This document shows, in pieces, positions 26,681 through 33,838 of a stretch of DNA of 64,000 nt. The translations under genes were made by a program, and so were the position numbers. Source of the stretch: Parasedimentitalea huanghaiensis. Lineage in GTDB: Bacteria > Pseudomonadota > Alphaproteobacteria > Rhodobacterales > Rhodobacteraceae. Below the pieces are notes generated by a model, which was not told where the DNA came from, made no database searches, and saw nothing but the letters and a program-made list of their open reading frames with translations. The DNA is taken from assembly GCF_009753675.1 (NCBI RefSeq), contig NZ_WQLV01000002.1, positions 310,001 through 374,000 on the forward strand. The letters are read 5' to 3'. Positions within the stretch are counted from its first letter, which is position 1. Every line of letters begins with the position of its first letter.

Positions 26681-26715
26681 TTTACTAGAATCATTTTTCT
26701 ACTATAATTTATCTT
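26681..26715 (+). promoter_or_regulatory. Promoter and operator of the TetR gene
   Basis: A perfect -10 box TATAAT (26703-26708) is spaced 16 bases from a TTTACT -35 (26681-26686). Between them lies the inverted repeat TAGAA-N6-TTCTA (26686-26701), well placed for autorepression. Transcription would begin at or next to the ATG at 26716. The same A/T-rich segment could serve the leftward membrane-protein gene. Confidence 0.6.
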
Positions 26716-27282
26716 ATGGGGAGAAAGTCAACATTTTCAGATCAAAAAGTGTTTTCTGCCGTGAGCAATCAGGTCGGCAGTGGCGTCGGGTTCCGCATTC
26801 AGGATCTGGCGGTTGAAACTGGCATCTCAATTGGATCGCTCTATCACCGCTATCAATCCCGCGAAGGTCTGCTCGCAGCGGCTTGGCTTGATGCCCTGCG
26901 ATCATTTCACACGGTATTCTTAGCCGCGTTGGATACCCCTGGGCGCGAGGCGGGAGAGCTTGCTGCCATGGCCACGCCGCGCTTCTCAAGGCAGCACCGG
27001 GGCAAAGCGATCATCCTATGCCTGGGTCGCCGCGAAACCATGATGGCTGAAAACGCGCCTCAAGAGCTGCTCGCAGATACTGAAGAAGAGAATGCAAATA
27101 TGAAACGCGGGCTCGAAATCTTCGCCGCGCGTGAAAACCTCAGCCATCAAGCCTGCATGCATGGTATTATTGGGTTCCCTCTGGCCGCGGTGAAACTCTA
27201 TTTGCCCCACACAGAGGTCCCAACGTCGGTTGATCACTATGTCAAAGCGGCCTACCGGTCGGCGATTGAACTCAATCTATAG
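26716..27282 (+). CDS. TetR family regulator
   Basis: A 188-residue TetR protein. The DNA-binding part is VGSGVGFRIQDLAVETGISIGSLYHRYQSREGLLAAAWLDAL. The C-terminal domain is unremarkable and has no recognised ligand signature. There is no Shine-Dalgarno site before the ATG, and the predicted transcription start coincides with it, so the mRNA may be leaderless. It probably controls itself and the divergent membrane-protein pair. Confidence 0.85.
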   Translation: MGRKSTFSDQKVFSAVSNQVGSGVGFRIQDLAVETGISIGSLYHRYQSREGLLAAAWLDALRSFHTVFLAALDTPGREAGELAAMATPRFSRQHRGKAIILCLGRRETMMAENAPQELLADTEEENANMKRGLEIFAARENLSHQACMHGIIGFPLAAVKLYLPHTEVPTSVDHYVKAAYRSAIELNL

Positions 27283-27440
27283 CCGCTAGTTTTGTAAGAG
27301 ATCATCAGGGCCCACGCTTTATAGGCAACACTCCCGGCACGGTGAAAGTGCGCCAATCACTTTGCGCAACAGCCGCCTTCTCAAATGAAACAAGCCTTCC
27401 GAGTTCCGAAAGGCCTACAACGCACCGCTGAACAGACTAA

Positions 27441-27854
27441 TTCCCGGATCTGGCATTTCCCGGAGCCGCCGAGAAAATCAAAACCCTGACCGAGGCCGCC
27501 TCAAATGCCGGTGTTGATCGCTTGGTCCGGCTGTCAGGCCGGGGAGAAAGCCATGCCAAGACCTGCGAAGACATCGTGCGCAACTGCGGCATCGACTTCA
27601 CGCTGATACGGTCTTCATGGTTCGCCCAGAGTTTTAGTGAAGGCCGCCCGCACGGTCCGGTCCTTCAGGGCGCGGTTACTCTACCTGCAGGACAGGTTCA
27701 GGAGCCCATCATCGTCATCAATGATATCGCCGAAGTCGCCATCCGCTTGACCTCACAACTGGGGCGACAACCAAGTCACTACCCCTCAGGAACAGAAACA
27801 AATGCAAAACGGCGACCAAATGGCCGCCGTTTGACTGTATCGAATGAAAGATAG
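27441..27854 (+). pseudogene. 5'-truncated NmrA/NAD(P)H-binding protein remnant
   Basis: The frame from 27441 reads FPDLAFPGAAEKIKTLTEAA, then DRLVRLSGRGE, CGIDFTLIRSSWFAQSFSEG and VTLPAGQVQEPIIVINDIAEVA. This is clearly the middle of an NmrA-like NAD(P)-binding epimerase. The N-terminal Rossmann segment is absent, with a TAA directly upstream. The last 40 residues (after LTSQLGRQPS) no longer match, so the 3' end is decayed as well. It was perhaps once controlled by the neighbouring TetR protein. Confidence 0.7.
27807..27832 (-). terminator. Terminator of trcR
   Basis: AAACGGCG pairs with CGCCGTTT over 8 bp with a 10-base loop. On the - strand it is followed by a T-rich stretch. It lies 28 bases past the trcR stop and inside the decayed NmrA remnant. 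Confidence 0.7.
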
Positions 27855-27859
27855 GCCGC

Positions 27860-28624
27860 TTAAGCCTTCTGATCATCCTCTTCTTCCTCATCGCCGCCAC
27901 CAGCGGGCAGGTTGAAGAAGCTATCTGCATCTGCGACCGGCTCTTCTTCTGAACGCTGATTTTCATCACCCCCGCCCAGAGTAAAGGTTTCAAGACCTTC
28001 GATGCTGCCAGGAATTTTTGGCTCGGCTTCCATACCCAGCGACTGCTCGGTGCTGACCAGTTTGCGACGCTCGTCATCGCTCATCACGCCACCTTCGGCG
28101 GCCTTTTTAGCAGCTGCTTTCTGCACCGCCTGATCCAGCTCGGACTGTTTGCACAGACCCAAAGCCACCGGATCGATCGGTTGGATGTTGGCGATGTTCC
28201 AGTGGGTACGCTCACGGATGGCCTGAATCGTCGGCTTTGTGGTGCCCACCAGCTTGGAAATCTGGCTATCTGCCAGCTCCGGATGGAACTTGACCAACCA
28301 ATAGATCGACGCCGGGCGGTCCTGACGCTTGGACAGCGGTGTGTACCGTGGCCCACGACGTTTTTCTTCACCTGCAGCAGCGGCATAAATCTTAAGCCTC
28401 AGCTTGTGCAGCGGGTTGCCCTCTGCTGCTGTGATCTCTTCCTGAGTCAGCTGATTGTTGGCAACCGGGTCAAAACCCTTAACGCCCTGGGCCACATCGC
28501 CATCTGCGATACCCTGTACTTCCAGCTCATGCAGGCCAACAAAGTCCGCAATCTGTTTAAAGCTGATGGTGGTATTGTCCACCAGCCACACAGCGGTTGC
28601 TTTGGCCATCAACGGTTTTGCCAT
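27860..28624 (-). CDS. trcR: Cell-cycle transcriptional regulator TrcR (DUF1013)
   Basis: A 254-residue protein of the DUF1013/TrcR family, restricted to alphaproteobacteria. It begins MAKPLMAKATAVWLVDNTTL-like text (here ...NTTISFKQIADFVGLHELEVQGIADG), contains GPRYTPLSKRQDRPASIYWL and SKLVGTTKPTIQAIRERTHW, a helix-turn-helix-like segment, and ends in a very acidic tail (GGGDEEEEDDQKA). ATG 28624 has GGAG upstream; 39 extra codons in frame are not family sequence. It is divergent from the RNase T2 gene. Confidence 0.9.
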   Translation of the reverse strand: MAKPLMAKATAVWLVDNTTISFKQIADFVGLHELEVQGIADGDVAQGVKGFDPVANNQLTQEEITAAEGNPLHKLRLKIYAAAAGEEKRRGPRYTPLSKRQDRPASIYWLVKFHPELADSQISKLVGTTKPTIQAIRERTHWNIANIQPIDPVALGLCKQSELDQAVQKAAAKKAAEGGVMSDDERRKLVSTEQSLGMEAEPKIPGSIEGLETFTLGGGDENQRSEEEPVADADSFFNLPAGGGDEEEEDDQKA

Positions 28625-28756
28625 GTGCTCATCTCCATTTACAACACATCTTCCCCGCCGCCTGAAAATAGGCTGCCCCGTCTTTGGGGTCTGGTTTCCA
28701 TTGTCGGGGAATTTGAACCCTATATAGTCGCGATATTTCAATTTGGGAAGAGCCGA

Positions 28757-29404
28757 ATGCGCAGGATGATTTTGACAGTTGGATTGGCCCTTTGGGCCCT
28801 AGGTTCCGGAGTAGCACAGGCCGATGGTGAAAAAGCCGGAGTATTCGACTATTACGTCCTCGCGTTGAGCTGGTCCCCCAACTGGTGTGCGCTGGAAGGT
28901 GACGCCCGTGATTCTGACCAATGTGACGCGCGCCATGATTATGGCTGGACTCTGCACGGGTTGTGGCCACAATTTCATCGCGGCTGGCCCAGCTATTGTC
29001 CCACCTCTGTCGCGCCTCCGTCGCGTCGGATGAGCGGCGAAATGACAGATCTGATGGGAAGCCCCGGTCTGGCCTGGCACCAGTGGAAAAAGCACGGTAC
29101 CTGCGCCGGCTTGCAGGCCCAACAGTATTACGACCTAATGCGTGAAGCATACAGCCGCGTGGAGCGCCCAGCCATATTCCGTAAGCTGGAAAAGGAAGTC
29201 ACCCTACCCGCCTCACTGATCGAAGAGGCGTTTCTGAAAGCCAACCCGGATCTGGACAAAGACATGCTAAGCGTCACCTGTCGCGATGGCTATATCCAAG
29301 AGGTCCGCGTCTGCCTGTCGCGCACATTGTCGCCTGTGCCCTGTGGTCGTGATGTGATCCAGGAATGCGGGCTGAAAAACGCGCGCTTCACACCTGTACG
29401 CTAG
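28757..29404 (+). CDS. Ribonuclease T2
   Basis: A 215-residue secreted RNase. A signal peptide (RRMILTVGLALWALGSGVAQA) precedes the mature domain. Both catalytic segments are intact: CAS-I WTLHGLWPQF and CAS-II WHQWKKHGTCAG, with the catalytic histidines. Several cysteines suit periplasmic disulphides. Role: non-specific degradation of extracellular or periplasmic RNA, perhaps for phosphate and nucleoside scavenging, linking loosely with the CpdB-like enzyme at 14-16 kb. ATG 28757 has GGGAAGAG upstream. Confidence 0.93.
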   Translation: MRRMILTVGLALWALGSGVAQADGEKAGVFDYYVLALSWSPNWCALEGDARDSDQCDARHDYGWTLHGLWPQFHRGWPSYCPTSVAPPSRRMSGEMTDLMGSPGLAWHQWKKHGTCAGLQAQQYYDLMREAYSRVERPAIFRKLEKEVTLPASLIEEAFLKANPDLDKDMLSVTCRDGYIQEVRVCLSRTLSPVPCGRDVIQECGLKNARFTPVR

Positions 29405-29422
29405 CCCCACATAGGCCATTCC

Positions 29423-29450
29423 ATGCGCGAGGCATTACTGTCTCGCGTAT
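29423..29450. terminator. Hairpin between RNase T2 and PfpI genes
   Basis: A 9-bp stem with one G-T pair (29423-29431 with 29442-29450) in the space between two convergent genes. It lacks a clear T-run. Confidence 0.4.
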
Positions 29451-29477
29451 CTCAGGTCCTTGGCATAACACCCCAGC

Positions 29478-30065
29478 TTATGCGCCACTGAATGCTTCAA
29501 CATGTTCCGCCGCCATCATGCCCTTGAATTGGTGCACGTTTTCCTGCGCCACTCCGGCAGCTTCAAAAACCGCGGCAGTAAAGCTAACGGGTGCAGTTCC
29601 CGCTGCGGAAATAACCCGACCCATCGAGACCGCCGTGGCTCCCCCGCGGAACAACGCAGATCCAGCATAGTTTTCCGCATGCTGCGCCAAAAACTCCGCA
29701 TTGTTCGAAGTATGCTCAACCGCATTCAACAGGCCAGCACGGGCGAGAGCCAATGTCCCACCGCAGATGCCCGCAACTGTCGCCCCCTGCGCGTGACGAT
29801 CCCGCAGGTATGCGCTGATATCAGGCGCATCTCCACTCTCCCAAATGGTGCCACCAACAATAACGACAACGGCAGGCTGCCACTCCAAAAGCTGCTTCAT
29901 CCCTTGTGAAATCATCGTCGTAAGACCTCCTTGAGAGGATATTTGCCCCACTTCAGGTGAAAAATACTGGATCTCAAGCCCATAAAACGGCCCGCCGGTT
30001 CCAGCAATCAAAGCGTATTCCCAATCCGCAAACCCAGAGGTGAGGACCACAGCTATCTTTGTCAT
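29478..30065 (-). CDS. DJ-1/PfpI family protein
   Basis: A 195-residue DJ-1/PfpI domain. It starts KIAVVLTSGFADWEYALIAG, and the nucleophile-elbow cysteine is in VAGICGGTLALARAG (Cys about 102). The glutamate/aspartate partner near the N-terminus (ADWE) is present. The family includes glyoxalases, deglycases, chaperones and amidases; this one resembles the ThiJ/YoaZ-type enzymes. ATG 30065 is chosen on family similarity. Convergent with the RNase T2 gene. Confidence 0.85.
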   Translation of the reverse strand: MTKIAVVLTSGFADWEYALIAGTGGPFYGLEIQYFSPEVGQISSQGGLTTMISQGMKQLLEWQPAVVVIVGGTIWESGDAPDISAYLRDRHAQGATVAGICGGTLALARAGLLNAVEHTSNNAEFLAQHAENYAGSALFRGGATAVSMGRVISAAGTAPVSFTAAVFEAAGVAQENVHQFKGMMAAEHVEAFSGA

Positions 30066-30300
30066 TTTGTCATTCCCAAAGTCATTTTCAGGAACGCAAC
30101 GGGAACAAACTAACTTTGCAATCGACCGCTCCATTGATGAAGCTGAACGCAGAATCAGCACAGCCAGCCCAAGTAACCCAGCTGAAACTGTCTGCTTTCC
30201 AACTTAATCCACTGGCGAACTGGGTTAAATTTCTCTGTAAAATCAGCGAGCAACGACCCGGAACCCAGCCGAAAAAGGAAATGCGGGCCTTTTATGCTAT

Positions 30301-30314
30301 ACTTAAACTTAAGT
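30301..30314. promoter_or_regulatory. Palindrome upstream of the DUF2189 gene
   Basis: ACTTAA-AC-TTAAGT, a perfect 14-base palindrome overlapping a TATACT -10-like box (30298-30303), 62 bases before the ATG. It is a candidate operator/promoter. Confidence 0.35.
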
Positions 30315-30375
30315 GCCGCGCCCGGCGACTGCCCAGACGGCACCCTCCGTCATGGCTAGTGAAAGGAGCCCGCTC

Positions 30376-31233
30376 ATGGCAAAAACGATTGGAAACCCTC
30401 TCAGTTGGCTGTTCCAACACACCGAAACCACCAGCCACCATATCGCTGCCTCGGTCGAACAGATGGGGAGCGAAGACAGCCGTGCAATGCCGCGTGTCCG
30501 AGAGTTGACGATGGCCGACCTGAAATATGCGCTTAAGGCGGGGGTCGATGATTTTGCCGCTTGCCGCAGTGATGCGATGTTTCTGGTGTTGTTCTATCCG
30601 CTGATCGGGCTGGTCATGGTGGTAATGGGATTCTCGATGAACCTTTTGCCGCTTTTGGTTCCGATGATCATGGGATTTGCCCTGATTGGCCCGCTGGCCG
30701 CTGTCGGACTGTATGAAATGTCCAGTCGCCGTGAAGCCGGTTTTGAACCAAAATGGGGGGATGCCTTTGACGTCATCCGCTCACCGTCCTTTGGGGCCAT
30801 TCTAATGCTCGGGATCTATCTTGCTGCATTGTTCTTTGTCTGGCTGATCTGCGCCAATTCTGTCTACGCATGGACCCTCGGACCCGAGCCTCCCGCCTCA
30901 CTTGGTACCTTTATCTCCGCAACCTTCACCACATCTGCTGGCTGGGTGATGATCATCTTCGGCAGCGGTCTTGGCGCGCTATTTGCACTGGCTGCCCTCG
31001 CCATCAGCGTGGTGTCATTCCCGCTGTTACTGGACCGTCACGTGGGCCTGCCAGTTGCCGTCGTCACCTCGGTTAAAGTGCTGCGCGCCAGCCCGGTTGT
31101 GACCCTGACATGGGGTGCACTGATCGGGACCAGCCTGGTGATCGCCGCAATACCATTCTTGTTGGGTTTGGTTGTTGTGGTGCCTATCTTTGGCCATGCC
31201 ACCTGGCACCTGTATCGCCGCGCCGTAGAGTAA
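30376..31233 (+). CDS. DUF2189 integral membrane protein
   Basis: A 285-residue inner-membrane protein of the DUF2189 family. A 60-residue cytoplasmic N-terminus containing RVRELTMADLKYALKAGVDDF (family hallmark) is followed by six hydrophobic segments, with EPKWGDAFDVIR in a loop. It is typically found near cytochrome oxidase or other redox genes; function unknown. ATG 30376 has AAAGGAG eight bases upstream. Confidence 0.85.
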   Translation: MAKTIGNPLSWLFQHTETTSHHIAASVEQMGSEDSRAMPRVRELTMADLKYALKAGVDDFAACRSDAMFLVLFYPLIGLVMVVMGFSMNLLPLLVPMIMGFALIGPLAAVGLYEMSSRREAGFEPKWGDAFDVIRSPSFGAILMLGIYLAALFFVWLICANSVYAWTLGPEPPASLGTFISATFTTSAGWVMIIFGSGLGALFALAALAISVVSFPLLLDRHVGLPVAVVTSVKVLRASPVVTLTWGALIGTSLVIAAIPFLLGLVVVVPIFGHATWHLYRRAVE

Positions 31234-31293
31234 CAACTGCTTACAGATTTTGGCCACATCCCAGTGGCCAAAACCCCCAGTTTCACTACTGTT

Positions 31294-32280
31294 TTACCCC
31301 GCGACCTTCAGCACAATCTTGCCAATATGCCCCGAGCCTTCCATCCGGGTATGTGCCTCTGCAGCCTCTTCCAATGCAAACTCGCTGTCCATCACCGGCG
31401 TAACCCGCCCAGCTTCGATCAACGGCCAGACCACTTCACGCAAATCATCCGCAATCCGCGCCTTGGCCAAATCGCTTTGCGGGCGAAGAGTGGACCCGGT
31501 CACCGTCAGACGCCGCATCATGATCTGGGCAAAGTTCAGCTCCACCTTGGGTCCGGACAAGAACGCGATCTGCACCAGACGCCCGTCATTGGCCAGAGTC
31601 TTGATGTTGCGCGGGATGTAATCGCCGCCCACCATATCCAAAATCAAGTCAGCCCCCCCCTCAGCGCGCAGCACTTCGACAAAATCCTCATCGCGGTAAT
31701 TGATCGCCCGCTCTGCACCAAGATCAAGACAGGCCTGACACTTCTCATCCGATCCAGCCGTGGTAAACACCCGCGCGCCCAGTACGTTTGCCAGCTGAAT
31801 CGCCGTTGTTCCAATGCCGCTCGATCCGCCATGCACCAAAAACCGCTCACCAGCCAGCAACCCACCGCGACTGAACACATTCGACCAGACTGTGAAAAAG
31901 GTTTCCGGCAGGCAGGCCGCCTGCTTTAGATCCAGCCCCTTGGGTACCGGCAGGCAATGCGCCGCTGGCGTCGCAACATATTCGGCGTAGCCGCCACCGG
32001 GTAACAGCCCGCAAACCAGATCACCCAGCGCATATTCACTGACCCCGGCCCCAATGGCGACCACCTCGCCCGAGGCCTCAAGCCCGGGCAGATCACTGGC
32101 ACCCGGAGGCGGCGCATAGGCCCCTGCCCGTTGCAACGCATCCGGTCGGTTGACCCCGGCATAGGCCACCTTGATCACCAGCTGTCCATGACCCGGCTCT
32201 GGCACGGGTCGCTCCGTCAGCTTCAATACATCGGGGCCACCAGGGGTGGAAATCTCAACAGCACGCATCACTTGGGTCAT
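31294..32280 (-). CDS. NAD(P)H-quinone oxidoreductase, PIG3-type MDR
   Basis: A 328-residue zinc-free medium-chain reductase. It starts MRAVEISTPGGPDVLKLTERPVP with a GroES-like domain including AYAGVNRPDALQRAG. A Rossmann domain with VHGGSSGIGTTAIQLANVLGARVFTT binds NADPH. It matches the PIG3/TIGR02824-type quinone oxidoreductases. ATG 32280 with AAGGA upstream is chosen; ATG 32268 is the alternative. It is downstream of coq9 on the same strand but separated by about 200 bases. Confidence 0.88.
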   Translation of the reverse strand: MTQVMRAVEISTPGGPDVLKLTERPVPEPGHGQLVIKVAYAGVNRPDALQRAGAYAPPPGASDLPGLEASGEVVAIGAGVSEYALGDLVCGLLPGGGYAEYVATPAAHCLPVPKGLDLKQAACLPETFFTVWSNVFSRGGLLAGERFLVHGGSSGIGTTAIQLANVLGARVFTTAGSDEKCQACLDLGAERAINYRDEDFVEVLRAEGGADLILDMVGGDYIPRNIKTLANDGRLVQIAFLSGPKVELNFAQIMMRRLTVTGSTLRPQSDLAKARIADDLREVVWPLIEAGRVTPVMDSEFALEEAAEAHTRMEGSGHIGKIVLKVAG

Positions 32281-32421
32281 CAGGGATCCTTTCTTTTGCC
32301 CTATGCCTAACACCCCAGCGCAGGTCTGCAAACGCTGATCCCTCAACCGTAGCATGACCTGGCAAACGTTACGCGCAGTTGCGCCGCGTCTGCGCGGCGC
32401 CAGGCCCAACGGGAGGAGGGT

Positions 32422-32535
32422 ATGGCAATACCCGACACCGGGCGGGAGCCCCTGTCAGATCAGGAGCTAGAGTCTGAAATCAGCGTCGCGGCGTCAGGGA
32501 CCCTGGCAAATCGTCTCGCCCAACGGGACGCTTGA
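32422..32535 (+). CDS. Possible 37-residue ORF antisense to the coq9 end
   Basis: ATG 32422 is preceded by a strong GGGAGGAGGG ribosome site and opens a 37-codon frame (MAIPDTGREPLSDQELESE...) ending at TGA 32533-32535. The last 56 bases overlap the 3' end of coq9 on the other strand. No family is recognised. The ribosome site is the only positive evidence; it may be chance. Confidence 0.25.
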   Translation: MAIPDTGREPLSDQELESEISVAASGTLANRLAQRDA

Positions 32536-33181
32536 TCTGATCAGCCAACCAATTCGGTCCGGCTAGAAACGGTTTTAGCAGCGGGTTCGCCTGCACCTGC
32601 GCCTTCAGCTTTTCAAACTGCATGACGTTATCGATCCGGCGATCCAGAAAGTCCCATGTGGCCTGATGCTCCAAACTGTCGTCTCCCAGCCAGTATAACA
32701 CGGTGGCTGTATAAACCGCCGACAGCGAGGCCCGCTTGGTATACCAGTTGATATCATCTGACCCGTCGCCCAACGCGGTCCAGATCGCATCAACCGTACC
32801 CCAAATCGCCCGTGCGCCATCGCCCGCATATTGCGGCAGTGTCAGCAGGGTCGTGCCCCGTCGCACCGCCTCTTTATCGTCCACAACTTCCAATCGAAAT
32901 CGAACGGCCGCTGAAATTTTGTCGCGAAACCGCAATCCCGTCAGATCCTCGGTTGCCAACCGCTGCAACATCAGCGCGTCACCACGGGCGTGATAGGCCA
33001 GCGCCAGATCAACTGCGCCGCGCGGGAATATCGCCTGTGCCAGCACTTGATCCACGCCACAATCCTGGCAAGCGGCCTGAAAAGTTACTTCGGTCCAACC
33101 ATCAAACGGCACATGCATCAGAGCTGCGTCCAGCAGTGCCACCTTAGTGGCACTTTGCGCATCATCGTGCTCGGTTTTCAT
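32480..33181 (-). CDS. coq9: COQ9 family ubiquinone biosynthesis protein
   Basis: A 233-residue COQ9-like protein, a TetR-fold lipid-binding factor that assists the COQ7 hydroxylation step of ubiquinone synthesis. Recognisable parts are LLDAALMHVPFDGWTEVTF, ALAYHARGDALM, the long helix DKISAAVRFRLEVV, DINWYTKRASLSAVYTATVLYWLGD and FLDRRIDNVMQFEKLK. ATG 33181 has AGGAG upstream; an ATG-like start 11 codons earlier is not supported. The family is mitochondrial/alphaproteobacterial. Confidence 0.93.
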   Translation of the reverse strand: MKTEHDDAQSATKVALLDAALMHVPFDGWTEVTFQAACQDCGVDQVLAQAIFPRGAVDLALAYHARGDALMLQRLATEDLTGLRFRDKISAAVRFRLEVVDDKEAVRRGTTLLTLPQYAGDGARAIWGTVDAIWTALGDGSDDINWYTKRASLSAVYTATVLYWLGDDSLEHQATWDFLDRRIDNVMQFEKLKAQVQANPLLKPFLAGPNWLADQIKRPVGRDDLPGSLTPRR

Positions 33182-33838
33182 CCTGCGTCTCCTGCATGCA
33201 CTGCCTATGACCAACTAACTCCAGTTCTAAACAAACCAGCGGTGCTTTGCCATAGCGCCATTCCCGCAGCTCTGCGCAACTCGACCTAAAAATTGGAAAA
33301 CCGCATACAGGCTAGCGCCCGCAACAATACTGGCGATCAGTCGCGATGGTCTGTAACCCCCCGGTCCCGGCAGTAGAGACTCTCTGTTTTCCAACATGCC
33401 CAACCACGTCACAGCGTGTTGCATAATCGGCGGAGCTCTGCCGATACACGCAAAAAGTGTTTTAGAGATCATAGATACTCGCTAAACTGATTCCATCGCA
33501 GCTATGGCACCCCCCTGTCACAACTGCTTGGGCTGTTGGCCTTTTTAGGCTTCCAGCCACTTCCCGAAGTTGACCGCGCAGTCCCCCAATTGCGTAAACC
33601 TTGAATTATTTGATCAAGGAGGCGGTCACTTCGGGACCACCTCCCAGAGCCGAATTGCCAAATATCTTAACATCGCCCCCGTCAAACTCAGATTTCTTCC
33701 CAAAAACCCAAATTTGCCCTAGTCTGTCGTTACAAGATCACGCTGGACGTCACGTTCCCAAGCCTCGCACCGCTCATTTTAGCACGCCAACAGCTTCACG
33801 ATATTCGCTGAGATTCGCATAAACAGAGAAGGCAAAAG
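33182..33838. other. Long interval without a certain gene
   Basis: This 657-base gap lies between coq9 and the caspase-like gene. The - strand carries an 81-codon frame (33227-33472, one hydrophobic stretch LIASIVAGASLYAVFQFLG) with no ribosome site and no recognised relatives; I do not call it a gene. At 33562-33647 there is a nested set of inverted repeats, listed separately. The rest is A/T-richer sequence without visible features. Confidence 0.5.
33562..33647. repeat. Nested inverted repeats, possible structured RNA
   Basis: Outer arms TCCCGAAGTTGACCGC (33562-33577) and GCGGTCACTTCGGGA (33622-33636) are complementary except for one extra base. Inside, CCTTGA (33599-33604) pairs with TCAAGG (33614-33619). 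An alternative hairpin pairs GGAGGCGGTC with GACCACCTCC (33618-33645). The competing folds look like a small RNA, an attenuator, or the ends of a short decayed element. No T-run is seen. Confidence 0.35.

Noticed and set aside
33227-33472. An 81-codon frame on the - strand upstream of coq9
   Set aside because: No ribosome site, no recognisable relatives and mixed composition; recorded only in the interval note.
33601-33619. FNR-like half-sites TTGA...TCAA in the gap before the caspase gene
   Set aside because: Spacing between the half-sites is nine bases instead of the required geometry (TTGAT-N4-ATCAA).
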